Source: Clostridium fessum (GTDB taxonomy: Bacteria > Bacillota > Clostridia > Lachnospirales > Lachnospiraceae). Taken from it: a stretch of DNA of 64,000 nucleotides. Under the pieces are notes generated by a model. That model saw only the letters and a program-made list of their open reading frames with translations, made no database searches and was not told where the DNA came from. Positions 6,787 to 15,892 of this stretch are shown one piece after another; positions within the stretch are counted from its first letter, which is position 1, and every line of letters starts with the position of its first letter. The position numbers and the translations under genes are program-made. The stretch is from positions 62,001-126,000 of the forward strand of contig NZ_PYLO01000004.1 of the NCBI RefSeq assembly GCF_003024715.1. The letters are read 5' to 3'.

Positions 6787-8790
6787 ATGAATCAGAAGCA
6801 GAAAACGATGCTGAAGCGGATCGTCGCGGCGGCAATCGTATATATCGCGGCGGCAGCAGCGAAAAAAATGAATGTATTTGCCGGAATGCCGCAGCCGTGG
6901 ACAGAGTTAGTCGTATTTTTAATTCCGTATCTGATTATTGGATGGGATATTGTATACAAGGCGTTCCGGGGGATTAAAAATGGTCAGGTATTTGATGAGA
7001 ATTTCCTCATGACAGTAGCGACGTTCGGAGCGTTCGGTGTGGGCGAGTTTTCTGAGGCGGTTGCGGTTATGCTGTTCTATCAGGTTGGCGAGCTGTTTCA
7101 GAGTTATGCGGTCAACCGTTCGCGCCAGTCGATCAGCGATCTCATGAATATCTGCCCGGAATATGCCAATATTGAAAAAGATGGACAGATAGAGCAGGTC
7201 GATCCGGATGATGTGGAAGTGGATGACATCATCGTGGTACAGCCGGGAGAGCGGATTCCGCTGGATGGCGTGGTGGTAGAGGGTGAATCGATGATCGATA
7301 CCTCGGCGCTGACTGGTGAATCGGTACCGCGCCGTGCGGCAGCCGGGGATGAAATCATCAGCGGATGTGTCAATGGCAGCGGGCTTCTGCGGGTGCGCGT
7401 GACGAAAGAATTTGATGATTCGACGGTGGCACGGATTCTGGAGCTGGTGGAGAATGCCAGCAGCAAGAAGGCGAAGGTGGAGAACTTTATCACTCGGTTT
7501 GCCAGATATTATACGCCGGTGGTCGTGATCGCGGCGGTTGCTTTGGCATTTGTGCCGCCGATTGTGCTGGGCGGAGAATTTGGCGAGTGGATTCAGCGAG
7601 CTTGTATTTTCCTGGTAATTTCCTGCCCGTGTGCGCTGGTGATTTCGGTTCCGCTTAGCTTCTTTGGCGGCATTGGTGCTGCATCCCGCATCGGTGTGTT
7701 AGTCAAGGGAAGCAATTATCTGGAGGCAGTTTCGGAGCTGGATACGGTTGTATTTGATAAGACAGGCACCCTGACGAAGGGCGAGTTTAAAGTGACGGAG
7801 CTGCATCCGGCGGGAATCAGTGAGGATGAGCTTCTGGAGCTGGCGGCGTATGCCGAGAATTATTCGACGCATCCGATCGCGGAATCGATACGGGAGGCGT
7901 ATCGTGAGAGAAAAGGCAGTTTGGCAGAAGCAGAAACTCAAAAGGCGAATGCGGGAACAGCAGAAATCGTTCTGGATGCTGACAATGACACAATAAAAGA
8001 GGTGCAGTCCAAAGAGGGTGTGCAGGGAGTGGTACGCAAACCCCTGATCGACTTAACCCGCATCGGTGAAACCAACGAGATTTCCGGTCATGGTATCGAG
8101 ACAACGATCGACGGTCACAAAGTTCTGGCGGGTAATGGACGCCTGATGAAGAGTAAAAATATACCGTATCAGGAATGCGACGGCATCGGCACTGTGATTT
8201 ATCTGGCAAAGGACGGAAAATTTGCCGGAAGTATCCTGATTGCCGATACGATCAAGCCGGAGACGGAGGATGCGATCCGTGGACTGAAGGCGGCTGGAAT
8301 CCGCCGTACTGTTATGCTGACGGGCGACCGGAAAGCGGTCGGCGAGGCGGTGGCTGCGAAGGTCGGCATCGATCAGGCGTACACGGAGCTGCTTCCGGCG
8401 GATAAGGTGCAGAAGGTCGAGGAGATGCTGGCGGAGATGACCGGAAAGCGGAAGCTGGCATTTGTCGGCGACGGCATCAACGATGCACCGGTTCTCTCCC
8501 GCGCAGATGTCGGTATTGCAATGGGAAGCATGGGAAGTGACGCGGCGATCGAGGCGGCGGACATTGTCCTGATGGATGATAACCCGGCGAAGATTGCAGG
8601 TGTGGTTAAAATCGGACGCAAGACAATGGCAATTGCGCACCAGAATATCGTGTTTGCCCTGGCGGTTAAGGCGGTTGTGCTTCTGATGGGCGCGGCTGGA
8701 GTGGCGAATATGTGGGAAGCCGTGTTTGCGGACGTCGGTGTTTCCGTCATTGCAATTTTAAATGCGATGAGGGCATTAAGAACTAAATAA
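6787..8790 (+). CDS. cadA: Cd/Zn/Pb-exporting P1B-type ATPase
   Basis: 667 residues from ATG 6787 (GGGAGG at 6777-6782); the in-frame ATG at 6772 precedes that site and is rejected. Motifs in order: membrane helices from the N-terminus, actuator 'TGES', intramembrane metal site SCPCALVIS (CPC), phosphorylation site DKTGTLT, 'THPIAE' (the HP of P1B pumps), and 'GDGINDAP'. CPC with this context is the ZntA/CadA type rather than copper. The protein starts directly with a hydrophobic segment and has no N-terminal HMA domain, unlike most CadA proteins. The separate HMA gene upstream probably replaces it. A stretch near residues 380-430 between the phosphorylation site and the ATP-binding region is unusually variable and charged. 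Confidence 0.93.
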   Translation: MNQKQKTMLKRIVAAAIVYIAAAAAKKMNVFAGMPQPWTELVVFLIPYLIIGWDIVYKAFRGIKNGQVFDENFLMTVATFGAFGVGEFSEAVAVMLFYQVGELFQSYAVNRSRQSISDLMNICPEYANIEKDGQIEQVDPDDVEVDDIIVVQPGERIPLDGVVVEGESMIDTSALTGESVPRRAAAGDEIISGCVNGSGLLRVRVTKEFDDSTVARILELVENASSKKAKVENFITRFARYYTPVVVIAAVALAFVPPIVLGGEFGEWIQRACIFLVISCPCALVISVPLSFFGGIGAASRIGVLVKGSNYLEAVSELDTVVFDKTGTLTKGEFKVTELHPAGISEDELLELAAYAENYSTHPIAESIREAYRERKGSLAEAETQKANAGTAEIVLDADNDTIKEVQSKEGVQGVVRKPLIDLTRIGETNEISGHGIETTIDGHKVLAGNGRLMKSKNIPYQECDGIGTVIYLAKDGKFAGSILIADTIKPETEDAIRGLKAAGIRRTVMLTGDRKAVGEAVAAKVGIDQAYTELLPADKVQKVEEMLAEMTGKRKLAFVGDGINDAPVLSRADVGIAMGSMGSDAAIEAADIVLMDDNPAKIAGVVKIGRKTMAIAHQNIVFALAVKAVVLLMGAAGVANMWEAVFADVGVSVIAILNAMRALRTK

Positions 8791-8801
8791 TCGCTAATAT
8801 C

Positions 8802-8853
8802 AAAAAGCTATGGCGGAAGGAATACTTGATGGTTCCGGAAACTGTAGCTTTTT
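8802..8853 (+). terminator. Terminator after cadA
   Basis: AAAAAGCTA (8802-8810) pairs with TAGCTTTTT (8845-8853), with the T-tract forming part of the stem. Confidence 0.65.
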
Positions 8854-9008
8854 AAATTTGCGGCTCTAAGGGATTTATATATAAAACCAATATTTGCAAG
8901 TGGTAAAAGAATAGGAATAAGAAAGAAATCAAGGCTTGGGAAAGATAAAATGCTGGGAATCATACAGAATTTCCAAAATAGTTGTAATAATCCTTAATAA
9001 AATAGTAA

Positions 9009-9037
9009 TTGAATCTGACGGAAGAATGAAGTATGAT
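9009..9037 (+). promoter_or_regulatory. Probable promoter of the DUF5722 gene
   Basis: TTGAAT (9009-9014), 17-base spacer, TATGAT (9032-9037), 40 bases upstream of the start codon at 9077. No operator is apparent. Confidence 0.5.
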
Positions 9038-9076
9038 CAAATACCATAGGATATTAGACGGAAAGGAAGGAACAGG

Positions 9077-10756
9077 ATGAAAAAATGGATGAAAACGGCG
9101 CTTGTCCTGGCTGCAGCGGTCTGCCTGAGTGTGGCGGCTGCGTTCACAGCACTGGCGGCGCAGACGTTTCAGATAACCGCTTCGATCGGCTCCTGTCTGA
9201 TTGGTTCGGGGCAGAATACAGTGGATATTTCACTTTCAAGCAACGGTGATACAACGGGGACGGACGGAAAGATTTATCTGTTTGAATTGCGGCCGTATGA
9301 GTCGGAGATTGGAAGCCGGACTGATTATGTCAGCAGCGTAGGCGCAGGGGAGACGAGGACCGTCTCGATTCCTTTAAACAAGGGAACTGCCCAGGACCGC
9401 CTTTATAGCCGGTTTGTTCCGGCAGTGTTTGACGGAACTGCATTTACGGCAGTTGGCGCGGCACATTATATCACAAATCCGGAGGTGGTTGCATCCAATC
9501 AGGATGCGTTTAAGACGCCGCTGACGAAAAAGGGCTTGAATATCCAGTTAAATATGCTCAACGATGCATTTACACTGGGCGTCAAACATGTGGCAGTCAA
9601 TATCGCATTTTCCCAGTTTTTAGGAAGTGGCATTGATTATGAGTACGATGGAAAAACGTATCATTTTAATAAGTCGGTGGTTGAAAATTATGACAAGGTG
9701 ATCAGTACATATATCGGAAAAGATATATCCGTGACGGCGATCGTTTTAAATGACTGGAATGACGCGCACCCGGAATTGGTTCATGCGGGAACTGCGAAAT
9801 CTTCGAGCGCCAATTATTATATGTTTAACACGAAGACACAGGAAGGGTTTGAGACAACGCGTGCGATCTTCGCGTTTTTGGCGGATCGTTACAGCGGCAA
9901 GAATCATAATTCAAATTATGCGAAGATTTCCAACTGGATTCTGGGCAATGAGATCAACAACCAGATTTGGAACTACATGGGACCGGCAGATTTGAATGCA
10001 TATGTATCCACGTATCAGCAGGCATTCCGCACGTTCTACACGGCGATCAAGAGCACAAGTGCGAATGACCGGGTTTATTTTTCACTTGATTTCTGGTGGG
10101 GAGCTCCGTATGAGAACCTGAACGATCAGGTGCATTATACGGGCAAAGGCATTGTTGATACGTTTAACGCCTTGGCAGTAACGGAAGGCCAGATGGACTG
10201 GGGCATTGCCTACCATCCGTATCCGTACCCGATGACGGAACCGGAATTCTGGGATGATCCGGCAACGGGGCTGGTAACCGAGAGTGCAGATTCACCGATT
10301 GTCAACTTTGCAAACCTGCATGTACTGACCGATTATCTGAATCAGGATTCGATGAAGACAGCATCTGGCGAGGTGCGCCATGTCATTCTGACGGAGGAAG
10401 GATTTACTGCACAGAGTCTGACGCGCGGCGATGTGTCGGATATCCAGGCGGCGGCATTTGCATATTCTTACTATATCGTGGACAGCAACCCGTATATCGA
10501 CGCGTACATTCTGAGTCGTCAGGTCGATGCGCCGTCAGAGGTAAGGGCAGGCTTAAGCTTCGGTCTGTGGTCCTGTGATATGAATCAGGGCAATGAGATT
10601 GTAGCGGTAAAGGATCGAAAGCTCTGGAGAGTTTTCCACGACATTGATCAGAAGAGATACACGCTGGAAACTTCGAATTTTGCAAAATCAATCATCGGAA
10701 TTAATAAGTGGTCGGATGTGATTCCGAACTTCCGGTGGAAGTCTCTGGAACAGTAG
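9077..10756 (+). CDS. Secreted DUF5722 protein, glycoside-hydrolase-like barrel
   Basis: 559 residues; AAGGAAGG lies just before ATG 9077. The signal peptide is clear: KKWMK, then a hydrophobic stretch, with likely cleavage at ALAA near residue 28. An N-terminal beta-rich segment (about 30-130) precedes a TIM-barrel-like domain. Two segments look like clan GH-A catalytic sites: 'WILGNEINNQ' (Asn-Glu, acid/base) and 'HVILTEEGF' (second Glu, nucleophile). Aromatic-rich 'FSLDFWWGAPY' and 'YHPYPYPMTEPEFW' fit a carbohydrate-binding cleft. I recognise the family as DUF5722, for which no substrate is firmly established to my knowledge. The gene is monocistronic, with its own promoter and terminator. 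No SLH or sortase anchor is visible, so it is probably released. Confidence 0.8.
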   Translation: MKKWMKTALVLAAAVCLSVAAAFTALAAQTFQITASIGSCLIGSGQNTVDISLSSNGDTTGTDGKIYLFELRPYESEIGSRTDYVSSVGAGETRTVSIPLNKGTAQDRLYSRFVPAVFDGTAFTAVGAAHYITNPEVVASNQDAFKTPLTKKGLNIQLNMLNDAFTLGVKHVAVNIAFSQFLGSGIDYEYDGKTYHFNKSVVENYDKVISTYIGKDISVTAIVLNDWNDAHPELVHAGTAKSSSANYYMFNTKTQEGFETTRAIFAFLADRYSGKNHNSNYAKISNWILGNEINNQIWNYMGPADLNAYVSTYQQAFRTFYTAIKSTSANDRVYFSLDFWWGAPYENLNDQVHYTGKGIVDTFNALAVTEGQMDWGIAYHPYPYPMTEPEFWDDPATGLVTESADSPIVNFANLHVLTDYLNQDSMKTASGEVRHVILTEEGFTAQSLTRGDVSDIQAAAFAYSYYIVDSNPYIDAYILSRQVDAPSEVRAGLSFGLWSCDMNQGNEIVAVKDRKLWRVFHDIDQKRYTLETSNFAKSIIGINKWSDVIPNFRWKSLEQ

Positions 10757-10810
10757 CGGATGGTAGACAGAGACTTGTAGAACAAAAACTATAAAAAAAA
10801 AAGTATAAAT

Positions 10811-10866
10811 AAAAAAGTGCCTTTCTTCTCGAAGAAAATTTCTTGAGAGGAAAAGCACTTTTTTTA
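10811..10866. terminator. Bidirectional terminator between DUF5722 gene and but
   Basis: AAAAAAGTGC (from 10811) pairs with GCACTTTTTT (from 10855), with additional pairing inside (CTTTC...GGAAAAG). Runs of A and T on the two sides allow use in both directions, matching the converging genes. Confidence 0.8.
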
Positions 10867-10976
10867 GAAAATAAACGTATCTGATGTATCGGAGAACCGG
10901 GAGTCTCAGATACCATAGATGGTTTGCTGGATTTTGTCTCCGAATCCTGCCGATTTTATCAGATCTTGAGTTCTTA

Positions 10977-12320
10977 TCAGATCTTATTGCTCTGTCTCCA
11001 GATATGCATCTTCTCAGCTTCCTTAATCAGCTGATCGCGGAACTGCGGATGTGCAACGGAGATGATAGCCTCGCATTTCTGCCAGGTTGCAAGACCCTTT
11101 AAGTTTACTTTACCGTACTCGGTTACCAGGTAGTGCAGGTTTGCACGTGTATCGGTTACGATGGAACCCTGATTTAAGGTCGGGAGAATACGGGACTGCA
11201 GCTCGCCAGCCTTGTTCTTGAAGGTGGAGGAGCAGCAGATGAAGCTCTTTCCGCCCTTGGACAGGTAAGCGCCCAGAACGAAGTCAAGCTGTCCGCCTGC
11301 ACCGCTGATGTGCTTGATTCCTGCGGACTCTGCATTTACCTGACCGAAGAGGTCGAGGTCAACCGCGTTGTTGATGGACATGAAGTTGTCCAGGGCTGCG
11401 ATGGTGCGGACGTCGTTGGTGTAATCAACCGGAGCACTCATGCAGGCCGGGTTGTTGTTTAAGTAGTCATACAGTTTCTTGGTACCAGCGCCGAATGCGT
11501 ATACCTGACGGCCTTTGTCCAGTGCTTTGTGAGCGCCTGTGATCTTGCCGGCTGCGGCAATATCAACGAATGCGTCAACGTACATCTCGGTGTGAACACC
11601 CAGATCCTTTAAGTCGGATTTCGCAATCAGGGAACCAACTGCGTTCGGCATACCGCCGATACCTAACTGTAAGCAGGCACCATCCGGGATCTCGTCTACG
11701 ATCAGTTTTGCAACTGCTTCATCGACATCAGTCGCTGCTGCGGCGCCTCCCATCTCTGCGATGGTCGGGTTGCTGCCCTCTACGATCATGTCTACGTTGG
11801 AGATATGAACGCCGTTCTCAAATCCGCCGAGGCAGACCGGCATATTTTCATTGACCTCTACGATGACAACCTTGGAAGTCTCGCAGCAGGCTGCCATATG
11901 GGAAGCATTTGGTCCGAAGTTGAAATAACCGTGCTCATCCATCGGAGCGACCTGGAATACAGCTACATCCGGTTTGGTTGCGGACTCACGATAGTATCTC
12001 GGAAGCTCGGAATAACGGATCGGAGCATAGAAGCTGAATCCCTGTGCGATTGCCTTTCTCTCGATACCGCTCATGTGCCAGGAGTTCCAGGTCATATGAG
12101 CTGCCGGGTTTTCGATCTTGAAGATCTCCGGTACCCACATCAGGATACCGCCGCGGAAGTTTACATTCTCCAGTTCCGGAAGACGTTTTGCGATAGCAGC
12201 ATCGACTGCTACCGGAGTGCCGGTGGTCCAGCCATAGTCAACCCAGTCGCCAGATTTAACGACGGAAGCAGCTTTTTCAGCGGAAACCAGCTTTTCTGCA
12301 TACAGTTTCTTGTAATCCAT
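10977..12320 (-). CDS. but: Butyryl-CoA:acetate CoA-transferase
   Basis: 447 residues on the - strand; start CAT 12318-12320 preceded by an AAGGACAAGGTG site. Family I/Cat1-4HbD-type CoA-transferase. The catalytic Glu245 lies in '[10 protein letters not shown]', and the glycine-rich 'GGMPNAVG' is at 222-229. The enzyme moves CoA from butyryl-CoA to acetate, giving butyrate and acetyl-CoA, and is the last step of butyrate formation in many gut Lachnospiraceae. Length and motifs match Roseburia-type but proteins, although 4-hydroxybutyrate CoA-transferases are close relatives and cannot be fully excluded. The placement, divergent from the thl-crt-hbd-bcd-etfBA operon, favours the butyrate role. 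Codon use is biased as in highly expressed genes. Confidence 0.88.
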   Translation of the reverse strand: MDYKKLYAEKLVSAEKAASVVKSGDWVDYGWTTGTPVAVDAAIAKRLPELENVNFRGGILMWVPEIFKIENPAAHMTWNSWHMSGIERKAIAQGFSFYAPIRYSELPRYYRESATKPDVAVFQVAPMDEHGYFNFGPNASHMAACCETSKVVIVEVNENMPVCLGGFENGVHISNVDMIVEGSNPTIAEMGGAAAATDVDEAVAKLIVDEIPDGACLQLGIGGMPNAVGSLIAKSDLKDLGVHTEMYVDAFVDIAAAGKITGAHKALDKGRQVYAFGAGTKKLYDYLNNNPACMSAPVDYTNDVRTIAALDNFMSINNAVDLDLFGQVNAESAGIKHISGAGGQLDFVLGAYLSKGGKSFICCSSTFKNKAGELQSRILPTLNQGSIVTDTRANLHYLVTEYGKVNLKGLATWQKCEAIISVAHPQFRDQLIKEAEKMHIWRQSNKI

Positions 12321-12398
12321 ACTTATTCACCTTGTCCTTTTTAATAATATGAAGAAGTCCGTACAAATGCGTGATTCGGACATCCCCCGTTGTTTATC

Positions 12399-12427
12399 AG
12401 TGTATCATCTCCACTACCCCTTGTCAA
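12399..12427 (-). promoter_or_regulatory. Promoter of but
   Basis: On the - strand: TTGACA (complement of 12422-12427), 17-base spacer, TACACT (complement of 12399-12404), about 80 bases upstream of the but start codon. Confidence 0.7.
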
Positions 12428-12706
12428 CGAAAGAGGCGGAGGACAAAATAGGGGAAAATGACGACATATTCATATTTATGAATTACAGATATAAGCATAT
12501 GTAAATGGAAGAGAAATGAGTTTGTCTATTAATTCACAAACAAAATACCGTGTTGGTTATAATGCCAGAGAAGACCACTTTTATTGAGAAAACAGAAGAA
12601 AAAAATTGTGCATTCCGCCTAAAGGCGATCAAAACGATGTAGAAATAAGTGGATTGTACGCGGAAAAATGAGAATCTTAAATCTTTATAAATCCATTGAT
12701 AATTAT

Positions 12707-12735
12707 TTGACAGGAGCCGCGTGGGGTGTTAAGAT
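12707..12735 (+). promoter_or_regulatory. Promoter of the butyrate operon
   Basis: Consensus TTGACA (12707-12712), 17-base spacer, TAAGAT (12730-12735), plus an extended -10 TG at 12727-12728. About 90 bases of leader precede thl. Confidence 0.8.
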
Positions 12736-12825
12736 ACAAATACACTATCATATTTATCACTATTTTACTATTTACTGCAGTTGTGTTATTTACGTGGTGG
12801 ATCATTTTCAAGGAGGATTTTTTCA

Positions 12826-14007
12826 ATGTCTAAGAAAGTCGTAATTGCAAGTGCATGCCGTACCGCAGTAGGTTCTATGGGTGGCCAGCTCAGTACTGTT
12901 CCAGCAGCTGAGATGGGTGCCGTAGTTATCAAGGAGGCTCTGAAGAGAGCAGGCGTTGCTCCGGAGCAGGTTGATCACGTATACATGGGATGTGTTATCC
13001 AGGCTGGTCTTGGTCAGAACGTAGCACGTCAGATGTCTCTGAAAGCTGGTCTTCCGGTAGAAGTTCCGGCAGTTACCCTGAACGTGGTTTGCGGTTCTGG
13101 TCTGAATGCTGTAAACGCAGCAGCAGATATGATCCTTGCAGGCGATGCTGACATCGTAGTAGCTGGTGGTGCAGAGAACATGTCCGCAGCTCCGTATGCT
13201 CTGATGAAGGCTCGTTACGGATACCGTATGAACAATGCGACCATGATCGACACCATGGTAAATGACGCTCTGTGGGATGCATTCAACGATTACCACATGG
13301 GTATCACCGCTGAGAATATCTGCGATCAGTGGGGTATCACAAGAGAAGAACTCGATGAGTTTGCAGCAGCTAGCCAGCAGAAGGCTTGCGCAGCTATCGA
13401 GGCTGGACGTTTCAAAGACGAGATCGTTCCGATCGAAGTTAAGAAGAAAAAAGAGACTGTTATCGTAGATACCGATGAGGGTCCGCGTCCGGGTTCCACT
13501 GTAGAGGTTCTTGGCAAGCTTCGTCCGGCATTCAAGAAAGACGGACGTGTAACAGCTGGTAACGCTTCCTCCATCAACGATGGTGCAGCAGCTGTAGTTG
13601 TTATGAGCGAAGAGAAAGCAAAAGAACTGGGTATCAAACCGATGGCTACATGGGTAGCAGGCGCTCTGGGCGGTGTAGATCCGAGCATCATGGGTATTGG
13701 ACCGGTTGCAGCTACCAAGAAAGTTCTGAAGAAGACAGGCTGGAAGGTAGAAGACTTCGACCTGATCGAGGCAAACGAGGCATTCGCAGCTCAGTCTATC
13801 GCTGTAGCTCGTGACCTTGGCTTCAACAAAGACATCCTGAACGTAAACGGCGGTGCAATCGCTATCGGACATCCGGTAGGAGCATCTGGCTGCCGTATCC
13901 TGACAACTCTGTTATACGAGATGCAGAAACGTGACGCTAAGAAGGGTCTGGCTACTCTGTGTATCGGTGGCGGCATGGGCTGCGCAACGATCGTTGAGAG
14001 AGACTAA
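12826..14007 (+). CDS. thl: Acetyl-CoA C-acetyltransferase (thiolase)
   Basis: 393 residues from ATG 12826, preceded by AAGGAGG at 12810-12816. It condenses two acetyl-CoA to acetoacetyl-CoA, the first step of butyrate synthesis. Catalytic residues are readable: Cys89 in '[11 protein letters not shown]', the His in 'GHPVGASG' and the second Cys in 'CIGGGMGCA'. Length is standard for biosynthetic thiolases. First gene of a six-gene operon. A strong intercistronic hairpin separates it from crt. Codon use is strongly biased, implying high expression. A 349-residue frame antisense to this gene is an artefact of that bias. Confidence 0.96.
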   Translation: MSKKVVIASACRTAVGSMGGQLSTVPAAEMGAVVIKEALKRAGVAPEQVDHVYMGCVIQAGLGQNVARQMSLKAGLPVEVPAVTLNVVCGSGLNAVNAAADMILAGDADIVVAGGAENMSAAPYALMKARYGYRMNNATMIDTMVNDALWDAFNDYHMGITAENICDQWGITREELDEFAAASQQKACAAIEAGRFKDEIVPIEVKKKKETVIVDTDEGPRPGSTVEVLGKLRPAFKKDGRVTAGNASSINDGAAAVVVMSEEKAKELGIKPMATWVAGALGGVDPSIMGIGPVAATKKVLKKTGWKVEDFDLIEANEAFAAQSIAVARDLGFNKDILNVNGGAIAIGHPVGASGCRILTTLLYEMQKRDAKKGLATLCIGGGMGCATIVERD

Positions 14008-14016
14008 TTTCTGACG

Positions 14017-14064
14017 CAGAACCGGAGTCGTCGGGGCTTATCCCCGGCGCTCCGGCTGTTTCTG
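14017..14064 (+). terminator. Intercistronic hairpin between thl and crt
   Basis: Three stacked pairings share one axis: CAGAA/TTCTG (14017-14021, 14060-14064), CCGGAG/CTCCGG (14022-14027, 14050-14055), CGGGG/CCCCG (14032-14036, 14042-14046), followed by GTTTTA. It may act as a leaky terminator or an mRNA stabiliser, giving more thl than downstream transcript. Confidence 0.55.
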
Positions 14065-14108
14065 GTTTTACGTATTTCAATTCAAGAGCTTTTTAGGAGG
14101 AACTGGAA

Positions 14109-14885
14109 GTGGGATTTGTAGACTATGAGGTAGACGGACACGTCGCAGTCATAACTATTAATCGTCCGAAGGCACTGAACGCGTTAAACGAGGATGTGCT
14201 GAAGGATATTGAAGCTGCATTTGATGCAGTAGACCTTTCCGAAATTCGTGCAATTATCCTGACCGGCGCAGGAGAGAAATCTTTCGTAGCCGGTGCTGAC
14301 ATCGCTGCTATGAGCGTGATGACCAAGGAGCAGGGCGAGCACTTCGGTAAATTCGGCAACGATATTTTCCGCAAGATTGAAACCTTCCCGGTTCCAGTTA
14401 TCGCGGCAGTAAACGGTTTCGCACTCGGCGGCGGCAACGAGCTTGCCATGAGCTGTGATATCCGTATCTGCTCGGACAATGCATTATTCGGACAGCCTGA
14501 AGTAGGTCTGGGTATCACACCAGGCTTCGGCGGTACACAGAGACTCGCACGTCTCATCGGACCGGGCAAGGCAAAAGAGATGGTATTTGCGTCCCGCAAC
14601 ATCAAAGCGGACGAGGCATACCGTGTCGGACTTGTAAATGCTGTTTATACACAGGAAGAGCTGATGCCGGCTGCGAAGAAGCTGGCAGGCGCTATCGCAA
14701 AGATGGCTCCGATCGCTGTCAGAAACAGCAAAAAGGCGATGAACGACGGACTTCAGACTGATATGGATCAGGCTATCGTGATCGAGGAAAAACTGTTTGG
14801 CGGATGCTTCGAGACAGAAGATCAGAAGAACGGTATGCAGGCATTCCTTGAGAAACGGAAAGTGGAGCAGTTTAACAATAGATAG
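14109..14885 (+). CDS. crt: 3-hydroxybutyryl-CoA dehydratase (crotonase)
   Basis: 258 residues with a GTG start at 14109 and AGGAGG at 14095-14100. Enoyl-CoA hydratase superfamily: oxyanion-hole strands 'SFVAGADIAAM' and 'GFALGGGNELAMSCD', and the catalytic-Glu region 'FGQPEVGLGITPGFGGTQRL'. In this operon it dehydrates 3-hydroxybutyryl-CoA to crotonyl-CoA. Normal length and complete. It lies between thiolase and the 3-hydroxybutyryl-CoA dehydrogenase, with a 40-base gap to the latter. Confidence 0.95.
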   Translation: MGFVDYEVDGHVAVITINRPKALNALNEDVLKDIEAAFDAVDLSEIRAIILTGAGEKSFVAGADIAAMSVMTKEQGEHFGKFGNDIFRKIETFPVPVIAAVNGFALGGGNELAMSCDIRICSDNALFGQPEVGLGITPGFGGTQRLARLIGPGKAKEMVFASRNIKADEAYRVGLVNAVYTQEELMPAAKKLAGAIAKMAPIAVRNSKKAMNDGLQTDMDQAIVIEEKLFGGCFETEDQKNGMQAFLEKRKVEQFNNR

Positions 14886-14925
14886 TTAGTTAAATTATAG
14901 TTGTATAATTTCAGGAGGATTTGTC

Positions 14926-15762
14926 ATGAAAGTTGGTATTATTGGTGCAGGAACCATGGGTTCCGGAATCGCTCAGGCATTTGCCCAGGTAGATGGATAT
15001 GAAGTATGCCTGTGTGATATTAACGAAGAGTTTGCTTCCAACGGCAAACTGAAAATTTCCAAGAACTTTGAGAAGAGAGTAGCAAAAGGAAAGATGGCAA
15101 AAGAGGATGCAGACAAGATCCTTGCCAGAATCCATACCGGCGTTAAGACTATCTGCAGCGACTGCGATCTCGTAGTTGAGGCAGCAATCGAGAACATGGA
15201 GATCAAAAAACAGACCTTCAAAGAGCTGGGCGCTATCTGCAAGGCAGACTGCGTATTCGCTACCAACACCTCTTCTCTGTCCATTACTGAGATCGGTGCA
15301 GGTCTTGACCGCCCGGTTATCGGTATGCACTTCTTCAACCCGGCTCCGGTTATGAAGCTGGTTGAGGTTATCGCAGGCTTAAACACTCCGGTAGAGATTG
15401 TTGACAAAGTTAAGAAGATCTCTGAAGAGATCGGCAAGATCCCGGTACAGGTAGAAGAGGGCGCTGGTTTCGTAGTAAACCGTATCCTCATCCCGATGAT
15501 CAACGAAGCTATCGGTATCTACGCTGAGGGCGAGGCTTCTGTAGAGGGTATCGATACCGCTATGAAGCTGGGTGCTAACCATCCGATGGGACCGCTTGAA
15601 CTGGGCGACCTGGTAGGTCTGGACGTTGTTCTGGCTATCATGGAAGTACTTCAGTCTGAGACTGGTGACCCGAAGTACCGTCCGCAGCCGCTTCTTAGAA
15701 AGATGGTTCGCGGCGGCAAGCTTGGCCGTAAGTCTGGCGAAGGCTTCTACAAGTACAACTAA
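14926..15762 (+). CDS. hbd: 3-hydroxybutyryl-CoA dehydrogenase
   Basis: 278 residues, ATG 14926 after AGGAGG. N-terminal Rossmann fold '[17 protein letters not shown]' binds NAD(P)H; the catalytic His lies in '[16 protein letters not shown]'; the C-terminal helical domain ends '[13 protein letters not shown]', typical of the family. It reduces acetoacetyl-CoA to 3-hydroxybutyryl-CoA. Position between crt and bcd is the usual order in Lachnospiraceae. Length matches clostridial Hbd (about 280). Confidence 0.96.
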   Translation: MKVGIIGAGTMGSGIAQAFAQVDGYEVCLCDINEEFASNGKLKISKNFEKRVAKGKMAKEDADKILARIHTGVKTICSDCDLVVEAAIENMEIKKQTFKELGAICKADCVFATNTSSLSITEIGAGLDRPVIGMHFFNPAPVMKLVEVIAGLNTPVEIVDKVKKISEEIGKIPVQVEEGAGFVVNRILIPMINEAIGIYAEGEASVEGIDTAMKLGANHPMGPLELGDLVGLDVVLAIMEVLQSETGDPKYRPQPLLRKMVRGGKLGRKSGEGFYKYN

Positions 15763-15834
15763 TATGTACATAAGTCTGGCTTCTTGACCAGATGAAAACA
15801 TAATAGAGTACCAGATTTTTAAGAACCGCAACGG

Positions 15835-15853
15835 GGCGGCGCTTAAAGCCGCC
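15835..15853 (+). terminator. Intercistronic hairpin between hbd and bcd
   Basis: GGCGGC (15835-15840), loop GCTTAAA, GCCGCC (15848-15853). There is no full T-tract, so it is more likely an mRNA-stabilising or processing hairpin than a strong stop. Confidence 0.4.
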
Positions 15854-15892
15854 TCTTAAGCGTATATAAGAAAATGATGGAGGAATAGACAC

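Larger units (their letters stand above)
12321..12825. other. Divergent control region between but and the butyrate operon
   Basis: About 500 bases with no gene. It carries the but promoter (12399-12427, - strand) and the thl promoter (12707-12735, + strand). The 280 bases between them are AT-rich. No clear operator, CRP/Rex-like site or riboswitch was recognised. Confidence 0.6.

Noticed and set aside
12823-13872. Long Cys/Ser-rich frame antisense to thl
   Set aside because: It is produced by the strongly biased codon use of thl on the other strand. No start site and odd composition.
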